A stretch of DNA of 64,000 bases. It comes from Methanobacterium_D sp040373355 (lineage in GTDB: Archaea > Methanobacteriota > Methanobacteria > Methanobacteriales > Methanobacteriaceae). The stretch is taken from positions 186,001 to 250,000 of the forward strand of contig NZ_CP166866.1 in assembly GCF_047495555.1 (NCBI RefSeq), in the 5' to 3' direction. Under the pieces are notes generated by a model. The model ran no database searches. It was not told the DNA's origin and was given only the letters and a program-made list of their open reading frames with translations. The position numbers and the translations under genes are program-made. Positions 44,648-54,633 of this stretch are shown in pieces. Each line of letters begins with the position of its first letter. The first letter of the stretch is position 1.

Positions 44648-45775
44648 GTGTCAAAAGTTGCAGTAATGAGAACATCACCACAAACAGTTATTGACGATTA
44701 TAAACATATTATGGATCAGTCAGGATATAATAAAACATTATTAAAAGAACATGAAACAATACTTAAGCTTAATCTTTCATGGACCCTTTATTATCCTGCA
44801 TGTTCAACGCCGCCTTGGCAGCTTGATGGAGTTTTAAATGCATTAAAAACTGATGGTTATGAAAATATTGTAGCAGTTGAAAATCAGACTGTTGTAACTC
44901 ATCCTTGGAAAGGAGCATATTACAATAAATGGTTACCACTTTTAGATAAACATGAAATAGAATTTCAACCATTAACAGACGTTGAATGGGTTTCTCATAA
45001 ATCAAAATCTGAAATGCTTGCTATGAACGAATTATTCGGAGAAGTATTGGTTCCAAAAATGTTTTATGACACCAATATAATTCATTTTCCAACAGTTAAA
45101 ACCCACGGGCATACTACAACCACCGGAGCAATGAAGAATGCTTTTGGAGGATTAATTCCAAAATACAGACACCATGCCCATAAAAAGATTCATGAAGTCC
45201 TTGTTGATCTACTTATAATCCAAAAAGAGATTCATAAAGGAATATTTGCAGTTATGGATGGCTGCGTTTGTGGTAATGGTGCAGGACCAAGAACCATGGA
45301 TCCCGTTTGCGGAGATATGATACTCGCAAGTGAAGATCAGGTTGCTATTGATGCCCTTGCAGCTAGAATAATGGGCTTCGATCCTTTAAAAATTGATTAC
45401 ATAAAAATGGCCCATGATATGGGGCTTGGAATGGGAGATACAGACCAGATCGAGATGGTTGGTTTAAATGAAAAAGAGCTTAAAATGCTAAATTTTAAAT
45501 TTGAGACAAGTAGAAGCCCAATTGTAAAATGGGATCAAAGAATAAGAAAAAGCACTATGAACATTAAATGGCTGCACAACTTATTATTTAACTCACCAAT
45601 CTTTAAAAGTTTCATTTTTGCCTCAGAATTCTATCACGACAAATTATGGTACCCCACAACAGGCAAGAAGCATATTAATGAATATAAAAAGACCCCCTGG
45701 GGTCAAATGTTCGATAAGTACAGTTATGGGGAGTTTCCAGAATATAAAGAAGTTAAAGAATGGGATCCCTACTAA
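44648..45775 (+). CDS. DUF362 family protein
   Basis: 375 residues starting at GTG 44648. The DUF362 pattern is seen at the start (V-A-V-M-R-T-S-P-Q-T-V) and in H-F-P-T-V-K-T-H-G-H-T-T-T-T-G-A-M-K-N and D-G-C-V-C-G-N-G-A-G-P-R. There is no clear ferredoxin domain. Function unknown; DUF362 proteins often travel with radical SAM and redox genes, and the next gene is radical SAM. Confidence 0.8.
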   Translation: MSKVAVMRTSPQTVIDDYKHIMDQSGYNKTLLKEHETILKLNLSWTLYYPACSTPPWQLDGVLNALKTDGYENIVAVENQTVVTHPWKGAYYNKWLPLLDKHEIEFQPLTDVEWVSHKSKSEMLAMNELFGEVLVPKMFYDTNIIHFPTVKTHGHTTTTGAMKNAFGGLIPKYRHHAHKKIHEVLVDLLIIQKEIHKGIFAVMDGCVCGNGAGPRTMDPVCGDMILASEDQVAIDALAARIMGFDPLKIDYIKMAHDMGLGMGDTDQIEMVGLNEKELKMLNFKFETSRSPIVKWDQRIRKSTMNIKWLHNLLFNSPIFKSFIFASEFYHDKLWYPTTGKKHINEYKKTPWGQMFDKYSYGEFPEYKEVKEWDPY

Positions 45776-45827
45776 ATAAGACTATAATTCAGTTAGAAAG
45801 AAACCGTAATACCGAAGGTTTGATAAA

Positions 45828-46769
45828 ATCTATAAAGAAACAACTTTAACTGAATATTTTAATCAAAAACCCATTAATCCTAATATAAATAAGATTAGAG
45901 TAAAATCAATCCTAAATAAGCACGAAAAGCGGGATTCGTGGTTTTTAGAAAATTATACACTCAATCCTTATTCTGGATGTTCATTTAATTGTCTTTATTG
46001 TTATATTAGAGGAAGCCACTATGGTGGGGATAAGACTCACGAAATATCCATAAAATCAAATGCTGCAGAAGTTTTATTAAGGCAGCTAAAATTAAGGGTA
46101 AAGAATAAAGAATATGGCATAATTGCCATTGCTTCATCAACAGAACCTTATCCTAAAATTGAAGAAGAATTAAAGCTTACAAGAGAACTGCTGGAAATAA
46201 TAGCTAGATTTAAGTTTCCAGTGAGTATTTTAACAAAATCAAGCTTGGTATTGAGGGACATGGATATTTTAAAGAAAATTAATGAAAATGCTATTATTCC
46301 AGATGACTTAAAACCTCAATTAAGGGGCGGTGCAATAATTTCTTTTTCATTTTCTACTCCTGATGATGATATTGCAAAAATATTTGAACCCAATGCTCCT
46401 TCTCCTAAAGAAAGATTAGAAACTATGCAAAAATTCAGAAAAGAAGGCTTTAAAGTAGGAATAAATTACATGCCTGTTCTACCTTTTCTAGCGGATTCTG
46501 AAAAAAAGATAGAAAAAATGATAGTGTTAGCTAAAAATTACGGTGCAGATTATATTTTAACTGCAGGCTTAACCCTTTTTGGTGAAGGAAAAAATGATTG
46601 TAAAACAGTTTATTATAATACTCTCCAAGAACATTTTCCAGATCTTTTAGAGCCTACAAAAAGGTTATTCGGAAAAATGTTTTACCCTAACCCCAAATAT
46701 CAACGAGAATTAACAGAAAGAGCAAATAGATTATGTAAAAAGTATGAAATTAAAAATAAAATAATATAA
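45828..46769 (+). CDS. Radical SAM protein (SPL/Rv2578c-like) whose start codon reads ATC
   Basis: The frame from the last stop (45807) to 46769 holds no ATG, GTG or TTG before 46221, yet codons upstream clearly code: I-Y-K-E-T-T-L-T-E-Y-F-N-Q-K-P-I-N-P, then N-P-Y-S-G-C-S-F-N-C-L-Y-C-Y, the C-x3-C-x2-C radical SAM site. This starts cleanly at ATC 45828, which sits where ATG is usual in this genome, after GGTTTGATAAA (compare GTGATAAAATG before other genes here). So either ATG mutated to ATC, the read is wrong, or AUC is used. The C-terminal 182 residues alone (from GTG 46221) would lack the active site. Confidence 0.75.
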   Translation: MYKETTLTEYFNQKPINPNINKIRVKSILNKHEKRDSWFLENYTLNPYSGCSFNCLYCYIRGSHYGGDKTHEISIKSNAAEVLLRQLKLRVKNKEYGIIAIASSTEPYPKIEEELKLTRELLEIIARFKFPVSILTKSSLVLRDMDILKKINENAIIPDDLKPQLRGGAIISFSFSTPDDDIAKIFEPNAPSPKERLETMQKFRKEGFKVGINYMPVLPFLADSEKKIEKMIVLAKNYGADYILTAGLTLFGEGKNDCKTVYYNTLQEHFPDLLEPTKRLFGKMFYPNPKYQRELTERANRLCKKYEIKNKII

Positions 46770-46808
46770 ATCAAATTTAACTATTCAAAATAAAAAATTA
46801 GTGATAAA

Positions 46809-47639
46809 ATGAAGCCCGAAGTAAGATTTGGACCAGCAGGAAGACCAATTGGATACAAAGGTAAAACTGAATATGTATGTGATTATTTAAAAGAAATTGG
46901 ACTTGATGCCTTCGAATACCAAGCTACATATGGAGTTAAACTATCAAAACAGCCAGGTCTGGCACTTGCTAAAAATGCCTTAAAAAATGATGTTTTAATT
47001 TCAATGCATGGCCCTTATTACATTAATATGTGTTCTCAAAAAGAAGAAACCATTAAAAACTCCATAAAACGACTTATTCAATCTGCAAGTGCTGGGGAAT
47101 GGATAAACGCATATAGAATTGTTTTTCATATGGGTTTTTATACAAAATATTCTCCAGAAGAGGCAATGAAAAAGTGTAAAGAATCAATCGAGACACTTTT
47201 AGAAAAAGTAGAATCGCTTGGAATTAAAAACTACACGTTTGCACCTGAAACAACGGGTAAAAAATCCCAGTTTGGTTCTCTTGATGAGCTAATTAATATC
47301 TGTCAATCATTTGATAATTTCGCGCCCACAGTAGACTTTGCACACATTCATGCAAGGGAAGGTGGGAGTATTAAGTCTAAAGAAGATTACACGAAAATAT
47401 TTGATAAAATAGAAGATGAAATAGGGCTTTCTGTTCTCCATTCTCATTTTACTAAGATTGAATATACAGATAAGGGAGAGCGAAGACATCATGTTCTTGC
47501 AGATGATAATTATGGACCTCCACTGGTTCCATTACTTGAACTTATTTCAGAATGTGATTATAAAGTGACTTTAATATGCGAAACTCCACTTATAGATATT
47601 GATGCAGTAATGATGAAAAAAGAATTTGTTAAAATTTGA
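46809..47639 (+). CDS. Endonuclease IV-type TIM-barrel protein
   Basis: 276 residues like AP endonuclease IV (Nfo), with I-S-M-H-G-P-Y-Y-I-N, A-P-E-T-T-G-K-K-S-Q-F-G, V-D-F-A-H-I-H-A-R, S-H-F and I-C-E-T-P-L. Zinc ligands typical of the family are present. It would cut 5' of abasic sites during base excision repair. It begins 40 bp after the radical SAM gene; GTGATAAAATG gives the start. Confidence 0.88.
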   Translation: MKPEVRFGPAGRPIGYKGKTEYVCDYLKEIGLDAFEYQATYGVKLSKQPGLALAKNALKNDVLISMHGPYYINMCSQKEETIKNSIKRLIQSASAGEWINAYRIVFHMGFYTKYSPEEAMKKCKESIETLLEKVESLGIKNYTFAPETTGKKSQFGSLDELINICQSFDNFAPTVDFAHIHAREGGSIKSKEDYTKIFDKIEDEIGLSVLHSHFTKIEYTDKGERRHHVLADDNYGPPLVPLLELISECDYKVTLICETPLIDIDAVMMKKEFVKI

Positions 47640-47831
47640 TTTAACTATTTTAAAACATATATCCAATAATTAGTTTATCATTTAAACCTTTTTATTGATC
47701 AATAAGCCCAAAGTTTTTATTAATTGATCTACATATTTATTAAATGAAAATGTACAAAATTATATTAAACTACGATTTTTTTAAGATAATTATTAATTCT
47801 AGAGTATATATTAACGCTGGAAGGTGTATTA

Positions 47832-48953
47832 GTGAAATTTAACAATATAGTACCTGATTCATACATAACAGAGAAAAAAACACTTCAAGGGACAAGTGGA
47901 CCTAAAAAAGAAGCCAAAGTGGTGGTTCTACAGTCCATAGGTTATCCGTTTTTATGTAATTTAGTTGAAAATCCCAAAATAGAGATAATGGATAAAGATC
48001 TTTTTGAACTTTACGCCAAAGAACAATGGGAAGGTTACACAGTTGATGAAGGTTCTTTTCTCTTTGATCAAAAGTTATTACCAGATTATGCATTTAAAAT
48101 TATAAAGGCACATCCTAACGGCTCACAAATTACTTCAAAAACTTCTATTATCCTAATGGATCAAGAAGAAGAAAAAGAAGTTAAAAAGATACAAACTAAC
48201 GTGAAAATGTCCGATGTAGTTGGACAAGAGCGTGCAAAAACAAAATGTAAGATAATAATGAAATATCTTGAAGACCCTAAGAAATTTAAAGAATGGGCAC
48301 CACGTAATGTTCTCTTTTACGGACAGCCAGGAACTGGAAAAACAATGCTTGCAAAGTCCCTTGCAAACGAGCTTAACGTTCCACTATTTCTTGTTAAAGC
48401 AACAAGACTTATAGGAGAACATGTAGGTGATGGTGCACGGCAGATACACGAGCTATTTGAAGAAGCTTCCCAATCAGCACCAGCTGTAATATTTATAGAT
48501 GAAATGGATGCTGTTGGACTTGATAGAAAGTACCAATCACTTCGTGGAGATGTTTCAGAGGTTGTTAACGCACTGCTTACAGAAATGGATGGAATAGAAC
48601 AAAACTATGGTGTTGTAACCATAGGTGCAACTAATAATCCCAACTTGCTTGATTTTGCAATAAGGAGCCGTTTTGAAGAGGAAATAGAATTTGAAATTCC
48701 TAATAAAGAACAGAGAAAAATAATGCTTGAAAATTACATAAAAACAATACCTTATAATGTAAATGTGAACATTGAAAGGCTCGCATCAACAACTAAGGGA
48801 ATGTCTGGAAGGGATATAAAAGAGAGAGTATTGAAAACTGCACTTCATAAGGCCATATCTGAAGATAAAGAAAAATTAACATGGGAACATTTTGAGTATG
48901 CTTTTAAACTCCATAAAAAAGAGAAAAACGAGCCGAAACACATGTTTGCATAA
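47832..48953 (+). CDS. AAA-family ATPase, 26S-protease-regulatory-like
   Basis: 373 residues: a unique N-terminal region (1-120), Walker A G-Q-P-G-T-G-K-T (164-171), Walker B V-I-F-I-D-E-M-D (about 219-226), sensor 1 N in G-A-T-N-N-P and Arg finger in R-S-R-F-E. It resembles small archaeal AAA proteins with no protease domain, distinct from the proteasome activator PAN by its N-terminus. The start is GTG 47832. Substrate unknown. Confidence 0.8.
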   Translation: MKFNNIVPDSYITEKKTLQGTSGPKKEAKVVVLQSIGYPFLCNLVENPKIEIMDKDLFELYAKEQWEGYTVDEGSFLFDQKLLPDYAFKIIKAHPNGSQITSKTSIILMDQEEEKEVKKIQTNVKMSDVVGQERAKTKCKIIMKYLEDPKKFKEWAPRNVLFYGQPGTGKTMLAKSLANELNVPLFLVKATRLIGEHVGDGARQIHELFEEASQSAPAVIFIDEMDAVGLDRKYQSLRGDVSEVVNALLTEMDGIEQNYGVVTIGATNNPNLLDFAIRSRFEEEIEFEIPNKEQRKIMLENYIKTIPYNVNVNIERLASTTKGMSGRDIKERVLKTALHKAISEDKEKLTWEHFEYAFKLHKKEKNEPKHMFA

Positions 48954-49163
48954 AAATTGAATGTTATCATTCAATTACTTATTTTTATTTTACTTTCTAT
49001 CCAAACTAATTTTGAAAATTTAAATTAAATATATTTGTTAATATGCTTTCAATTCACTTTATTACAAGTTATTTTTATATTTAAGAAAGTATAAAGCTAA
49101 TAAATACATTTTATATTTAAATTCTATTTTAAGAATTATATTAAGAATATAGGAAATAAAATA

Positions 49164-49940
49164 ATGAAAATGCATGACATAATAGTTGATTCAATTAAAT
49201 ATCCTCTCTCTGGCATTAAACAACTTTTTTTATCCGGAATAATTATTTTACTAACTGCTTTTTTACTGGGTAAATCCAATGAATTTTATGATCTTCTTGA
49301 TATGGTTCTAGAAAATGTCAGTCTTCCAGATGAATTACTATTAATCATATTATCATTAATTTTTGTCTTAATATTTATTTTAACATTTTTAGAAGCAGGT
49401 TATTCCTTCAAAATTGTTGAAAAATCGATACATGGGGAAGTTAATCCTCCCAAATTTAATAACATAATTTCAATAATTAGACATGGTTTAAATGAAACTG
49501 TTATTGCCATTATTTATTTTATAGTGCCTATAATCTTATTACTTGCTGCTTTAGGAGATATCGTTGCTGAATTTGAGTTTGATATACCTCTAATACCAGA
49601 TGATATTGCTTTTTTGCTTATAATTCTTTTTTTCATTACAGTATTTATCTCAGGTGCTTTAATTACAGTGGCCATACCCCGTATGGCATCTAAAGGAGGA
49701 GCTATTAGGGAAGCATTTAGACTTAAAGAAATTTTTAAAAAGATAAGACAGATTGGAGTTAAAAAATTGATAGTTTCCTACATTATAGTAATTATAGGGT
49801 TTGTAGCCATTGGGGGACCTATTTTAGAAGAAATAATCTCAACTGCTAACTTATATGGATTTATAATTGCACAGCTTGTAATTGCACCTTATATCTTAAT
49901 GTTTTATGCTCGTTTTATTGCATTAATTTATAATTCTTAA
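49164..49940 (+). CDS. DUF4013 membrane protein
   Basis: 258 residues with about six spans. D-S-I-K-Y-P-L-S-G-I-K-Q-L-F-L-S-G is the family's opening. Common in Methanobacteriales, function unknown. It stands alone between non-coding stretches of about 210 and 230 bp. Confidence 0.75.
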   Translation: MKMHDIIVDSIKYPLSGIKQLFLSGIIILLTAFLLGKSNEFYDLLDMVLENVSLPDELLLIILSLIFVLIFILTFLEAGYSFKIVEKSIHGEVNPPKFNNIISIIRHGLNETVIAIIYFIVPIILLLAALGDIVAEFEFDIPLIPDDIAFLLIILFFITVFISGALITVAIPRMASKGGAIREAFRLKEIFKKIRQIGVKKLIVSYIIVIIGFVAIGGPILEEIISTANLYGFIIAQLVIAPYILMFYARFIALIYNS

Positions 49941-50167
49941 AGAGTATCATAATTTTAATATTGATTTAATTACAAATTAAAATCATACTTTTCTTAAAAT
50001 AATCTAATATGGAGTTTAAAAACTCGATTTTCGGATGCGGTTTCTATCGCAATTTTTAGTTTAATATAGATGAATGAAAATGAATACATCCAAACTGTAT
50101 GTAATATTGGATTAAAACATTTCTTGCAAAAGTATAAAAAGTACTTTATTAAAAAGGAGTTTTTAAA

Positions 50168-51310
50168 ATGGATTATGAAGCCATAATTGTAAGATACGGA
50201 GAAATAGGAGTTAAAAGCCCTAAGGTAAGGCGTAGATTTGAAAATAAATTAATCAGTAACATTAAAAGTAAATTAGAATGTGATGTAGACGTGGACCAAG
50301 GAAGAATACTTCTATATCCAGAAAATTTTGACGATGCGCTCCAATTACTTCCCAAGGCAATAGGCGTGGTTTCATTTTCTCCAGTGGTATCTACTGAAAG
50401 TAATTTTGACAGTATAGAAAAGAAGGTAGATGAATACATTGAAAAATTGGTTTTAGAAGGTTCATTTAATAAAGATAAGCCATTTGCAGTTAGATGCAGG
50501 AGAACTGGGAAACATGAATTTACAAGCCAGGAAATGGCAGGATTTTGCGGTTCAGTAGTAATTAAAAGGGCAAATGCACCAGTTAATTTAAGCAACCCTG
50601 ATTTCGAGCTCTTTATTGAAGTTAGAGATGATAAAACTTATATTTTCCACCAAAAAATTGAAGGCCCAGGAGGTCTTCCAGTTGGAACTCAAGGAAAGGT
50701 AATTGCACTTCTTTCAAGTGGAATTGATTCACCAGTTGCATCGTTTTTAATGATGAAAAGAGGATGCGAAATAATAGCACTTAATTTTAATAATTATCCT
50801 TATACTGGCAAATCTAACGAAAAAGTTATAAAAATCATTAAAAAGTTAGAGGAATATTCTCCATCTAAAATAAAACACATAGAAGCAACATATGGAGAGT
50901 ATCTTCAAGAATGCTCTGAAGAAGCCCCTGTAAGGTTAACATGTGTTTTATGTAAAGCCGGAATGTACAAAATTGCTGAAAAGATCGCTAAAGGCGAAAA
51001 TGCACTTGCAATTATAGATGGAAGTAGTTTAGGTCAGGTTGCCTCTCAAACGCTTCCAAATATAGTTGCAACAAGATATGCAACAAAAATGCCCGTGTTA
51101 AGTCCTTTAATCGGTCTTGATAAAACTGAAATACAAGAAATGGGTAGAAAAATTGGGACATTTGACATATCAATACTTCCGGCACCAGATTGTACCGCCG
51201 TTCCCAAATATCCTGAAACAAATGCAGATCTAGAAAAAGTATTGAATGTAATGGAAGAAATAGATTTTGAAAAGAAAATAAATAGTGTATCTACTACTGT
51301 AATTAGATAA
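50168..51310 (+). CDS. thiI: tRNA 4-thiouridine synthase ThiI
   Basis: It places sulfur on U8 of tRNA. 380 residues: a ferredoxin-like domain and THUMP domain (1-175), the PP-loop A-L-L-S-S-G-I-D-S-P (180-189), a C-V-L-C pair (259 and 262) and Cys342. The bacterial rhodanese domain is absent; methanogen ThiI instead uses three cysteines to hold an iron-sulfur cluster, which fits these residues. It converges with iscU, eight bases away, and the IscS-IscU pair is its likely sulfur supply. Confidence 0.92.
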   Translation: MDYEAIIVRYGEIGVKSPKVRRRFENKLISNIKSKLECDVDVDQGRILLYPENFDDALQLLPKAIGVVSFSPVVSTESNFDSIEKKVDEYIEKLVLEGSFNKDKPFAVRCRRTGKHEFTSQEMAGFCGSVVIKRANAPVNLSNPDFELFIEVRDDKTYIFHQKIEGPGGLPVGTQGKVIALLSSGIDSPVASFLMMKRGCEIIALNFNNYPYTGKSNEKVIKIIKKLEEYSPSKIKHIEATYGEYLQECSEEAPVRLTCVLCKAGMYKIAEKIAKGENALAIIDGSSLGQVASQTLPNIVATRYATKMPVLSPLIGLDKTEIQEMGRKIGTFDISILPAPDCTAVPKYPETNADLEKVLNVMEEIDFEKKINSVSTTVIR

Positions 51311-51318
51311 AAGAGTCT

Positions 51319-51732
51319 TTATTGTTCACAACTTGTGCAAACTCTTTTACTCTTATCTACTTCTTCACCCATTTTTTCCTTATAATTATCAATTGCAGCG
51401 TGTAATGCATCTGCAGCTAAGTTTGAACAGTGCATTTTAACTGGCGGAAGTCCTTCAAGGTTATCTGCAACATCATTTCTTGTTATTTCCATTGCCTCTT
51501 CAATGGTCTTTCCCATTGCCATTTCTGTTACCATGCTACTTGTTGCAATCGCAGCCCCACATCCGAAGGTTTTAAATTTAATATCTTCAATTACATTGTC
51601 TTTTACTTTAATGTAAATGGTCATAAGGTCTCCACATGTAGGATTTCCTACTGTTCCAACACCATCTGCATCTTCTATTTCGCCAACATTCCTAGGATTT
51701 TGAAAATGTTCCATTACTTTATCACTATACAT
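51319..51732 (-). CDS. iscU: Iron-sulfur scaffold IscU/NifU N-terminal type
   Basis: 137 residues: Y-S-D-K-V-M-E-H-F-Q-N-P-R-N-V-G, the scaffold cysteines in N-P-T-C-G-D, F-G-C-G-A-A-I-A-T-S and V-K-M-H-C-S-N-L-A-A-D, plus an extra C-T-S-C pair at the C-terminus. It assembles Fe-S clusters from sulfide delivered by IscS. It is 29 bp downstream of iscS. Confidence 0.93.
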   Translation of the reverse strand: MYSDKVMEHFQNPRNVGEIEDADGVGTVGNPTCGDLMTIYIKVKDNVIEDIKFKTFGCGAAIATSSMVTEMAMGKTIEEAMEITRNDVADNLEGLPPVKMHCSNLAADALHAAIDNYKEKMGEEVDKSKRVCTSCEQ

Positions 51733-51761
51733 TTAAACAACCTCTAATTCTAGATAATTAA

Positions 51762-52943
51762 TTATTCCCTTCTTTCTGCTCCAGGTATTGCACACCAGAG
51801 AGGAGAAAGCTTTCGAAGGGTTCCTACGACTTCTTTAACAGATTCTATCACATAATTTACTTCTTCTTCAGTGTTTTCTTTTCCAAGAGTTAAACGTAAT
51901 GATCCGTGTGCATCAACCTGTTCTAACCCAATTGCAGTTAAAACATGTGAAGCTTCTAGTTTTTTTGAAGAACACGCTGAACCTGTTGAAGCAGCTATTC
52001 CTTTTGAATCAAGATGCAATACCAATGATTCTCCTTCAATACCTGTAAAGCGCATATTTACGTTGTTAGGTAATCTCTTTTCCCTGTCTCCGTTTAAGTA
52101 TGATTTTTCTAATGAATCCAGTATTCCATTTATTAATTTGTCCCTTAAATTTGTTATATATTTCGCATTATCAGTAAGTCCCTTTTCAGCAAGTTCACAT
52201 GCTTTTCCAAGACCAACAATTCCAGGAACATTTTCCGTACCGGGCCTTAAATTCCTCTCATGACCGCCACCATGAATTAATGGCTCTAAACGGACTCCTT
52301 TTTTAACATAAAGTGCACCTACTCCCTTTGGGCCGTAGATTTTGTGTGATGAAATGGAGAGCATATCAACGTTTAATTCTTCAACGTTTACAGGGATTTT
52401 ACCAACAGTTTGAACTGCATCTGTATGGAAATAAATTTTATTTTCTCTGGCTATTTTTCCTATTTCAGATATTGGTTGGATTGTTCCAATTTCATTATTG
52501 GCATGCATAATTGTAATTAAAATAGTTTTATCGGTGATAGCATTTTCAAGATCAGAAACTCTTACAATTCCTTCTTCATAAACTGGCAAATATGTGACTT
52601 CAAATCCATTTTTTTCTAAATATTTGCAAGTTTCTTCAACAGCAGGGTGCTCTATAGCACTTGTAATTATGTGATTTCCTTTGTCCTTTAAACGGTAAGC
52701 TGTACCTTTAATAGCGATGTTATCTGACTCTGTTCCACCACTAGTGAAAATAATTTCATCAGTTTTTGCCCCAATAAGTGATGCAACCTGTGCTCTAGCA
52801 TTTTCCATTGCTTTTCTTGCATCTCTCCCCATAGAATATAATGTAGAAGCGTTTCCATACTGCTCGACAAAATAGGCTTCCATTGTCTTAAAGACTTCTG
52901 GATCAACCTGTGATGTGGCTGAGTGATCCATATAAATCATCAT
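51762..52943 (-). CDS. iscS: Cysteine desulfurase IscS/NifS type
   Basis: PLP enzyme releasing sulfur from cysteine. 393 residues: Y-M-D-H-S-A-T-S at the start, PLP Lys in S-S-H-K-I-Y-G-P-K-G, and the catalytic Cys loop A-S-T-G-S-A-C-S-S-K-K (about 320-330), the long-loop group I type. It precedes iscU in one operon. Many methanogens lack a cysteine desulfurase and use sulfide, so its presence supports a cysteine-based sulfur economy here. Confidence 0.94.
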   Translation of the reverse strand: MMIYMDHSATSQVDPEVFKTMEAYFVEQYGNASTLYSMGRDARKAMENARAQVASLIGAKTDEIIFTSGGTESDNIAIKGTAYRLKDKGNHIITSAIEHPAVEETCKYLEKNGFEVTYLPVYEEGIVRVSDLENAITDKTILITIMHANNEIGTIQPISEIGKIARENKIYFHTDAVQTVGKIPVNVEELNVDMLSISSHKIYGPKGVGALYVKKGVRLEPLIHGGGHERNLRPGTENVPGIVGLGKACELAEKGLTDNAKYITNLRDKLINGILDSLEKSYLNGDREKRLPNNVNMRFTGIEGESLVLHLDSKGIAASTGSACSSKKLEASHVLTAIGLEQVDAHGSLRLTLGKENTEEEVNYVIESVKEVVGTLRKLSPLWCAIPGAERRE

Positions 52944-53079
52944 TTCACCTCATTTCTTACATAAATTTAATTTTTTACAATAATGAACAAAATTTGGGAT
53001 TATGATCTCTCAAAATGTATAATTTTTGAAAGATTGTATCATTATAATCATCTAATTATTAATATGAAAGTTAATTATT

Positions 53080-54576
53080 TTAAATTTTTTCAATATCTCT
53101 TGTTATTAATGTGCTTATATGGTCAGTTGTAATGATTCCAATGATTCTCTGATTATCCGCAATAACTGGAAGGGATGAAATATTATATTTCTTCATTTTT
53201 TCTGCAGCAGATTCTATTCTGTCATCTCGACTAGCCACTATAACTTCTTTGGTCATTATATCGTCTAATTTACTGCACTTTAATGCAACTGCCTTTGAAA
53301 TATCCCACGCAGTCACTATCCCTATTAATTTATCCCCATCTGAAACAACCGGCAGATGTGTAACTTTTTCTTCAAGCATTAATCTCGCTGCCTCTTCTAT
53401 ACTTGAATCTTCACTTATTTTAGCAATTTTATTGGTCATTACATCTTCAACAAGGATATCTGATAAAAACATTGATATAATATAATTTAACTGGCCTTCC
53501 TCCAGTAAGAAAGCATCATGCCCATATGGAGATTTAAGTTCATGATAGCTTACATCTACATTATTTGCAGTTAATGCCATTACAATTTCCTTTGATTGAG
53601 CTGGAGGATAAAGCCAATCAGAATCTATTGAAATTACCAGAAATTTAGCCTTAACATCTTTAAACCCCTCAGCAAGAGATCCATTTTTGGTAAGATCGAA
53701 ATAATCCATTGCTTTAGTTATATAGAGATATGAATTTGCATCAAATCGTTTGACAAATGATTCACCCTGATAATGGAGGTAGCTTTCAACCTGAAAATCA
53801 AGCGAAAAATCAAAACCATATTTTTCTTTATCCTGAAGCCTTCTTCCAAATTTTTGGTACATTGATTCATAACTAAGATATGTTATATGCCCAATCATTC
53901 GCGCAAGACTTAATCCTTGCTTAGGAACTTCCTCCGAATAATAAGATCCTCCATTCCATTTTGGATCAGATACTATGGCTTGCCTACCTACCTCATTAAA
54001 GGCAATTTGTTGTGGTGCAGAATGCGCTGCTGTAGCAATAGGAATTGCTAATCTAACCATATCAGGATATGATATGCACCATTGGAGAGTTTGCATCCCT
54101 CCCATTGAACCTCCAACAACTGCAAAAAGTTGTTCAATACCCAAATGATCTATCAACTTTTTCTGAGCATCAACCATATCGGGAATAGTTATTATGGGAA
54201 AATCTAATCCATAGGGCTTACCTGTTTCTGGATTGATTGAAGAAGGACCAGTTGAACCTTTACAACCTCCAATAACGTTTGAACAGATTATGAAATATTT
54301 TTCTGTATCTAAACATTTTCCAGGACCTAGTATAGTGTCCCACCATCCAGGTTTTCTATCTCCTTCATGCCATCCTGCAACATGAGCATCGCCTGAAAGC
54401 GCATGACAGACTAAAATTGCATTACTTTTTTCCTTATTTAATTTACCGTAGGTTTCATAGGCGATTGTAGCTTCTTTAAGCTTCCCTCCACCTTCAAGTG
54501 TTAAATCTTCAGAAATTATATAGTATTTTGTCTCCACAAGGCCAACTGTTTCCTTTTTCATTTTCCTAAATCCCAT
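53080..54576 (-). CDS. metX: Homoserine O-acetyltransferase fused to a CBS pair
   Basis: 498 residues. The first 370 are the alpha/beta-hydrolase MetX: C-H-A-L-S-G-D-A-H-V-A-G, the nucleophile Ser157 in V-V-G-G-S-M-G-G-M-Q-T-L-Q-W, and late D-S-D-W-L-Y-P and G-H-D-A-F-L. Residues about 378-498 are two CBS domains, found on some archaeal MetX, likely a nucleotide or SAM sensor that tunes the enzyme. An ATG five codons in is an alternate start. It follows metY by 57 bp; both act in homocysteine formation. Confidence 0.93.
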   Translation of the reverse strand: MGFRKMKKETVGLVETKYYIISEDLTLEGGGKLKEATIAYETYGKLNKEKSNAILVCHALSGDAHVAGWHEGDRKPGWWDTILGPGKCLDTEKYFIICSNVIGGCKGSTGPSSINPETGKPYGLDFPIITIPDMVDAQKKLIDHLGIEQLFAVVGGSMGGMQTLQWCISYPDMVRLAIPIATAAHSAPQQIAFNEVGRQAIVSDPKWNGGSYYSEEVPKQGLSLARMIGHITYLSYESMYQKFGRRLQDKEKYGFDFSLDFQVESYLHYQGESFVKRFDANSYLYITKAMDYFDLTKNGSLAEGFKDVKAKFLVISIDSDWLYPPAQSKEIVMALTANNVDVSYHELKSPYGHDAFLLEEGQLNYIISMFLSDILVEDVMTNKIAKISEDSSIEEAARLMLEEKVTHLPVVSDGDKLIGIVTAWDISKAVALKCSKLDDIMTKEVIVASRDDRIESAAEKMKKYNISSLPVIADNQRIIGIITTDHISTLITRDIEKI

Positions 54577-54633
54577 AGTATATTAATTTGTCCGGCGCTA
54601 TTATTAGATTTTTGACAAATCAGGCAATTTGAA

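Noticed and set aside
49990..50050. GAGTTTAAAAACTC before thiI as a member of the hairpin family
   Set aside because: Only one short palindrome is present and the shared linkers or flanks are missing.
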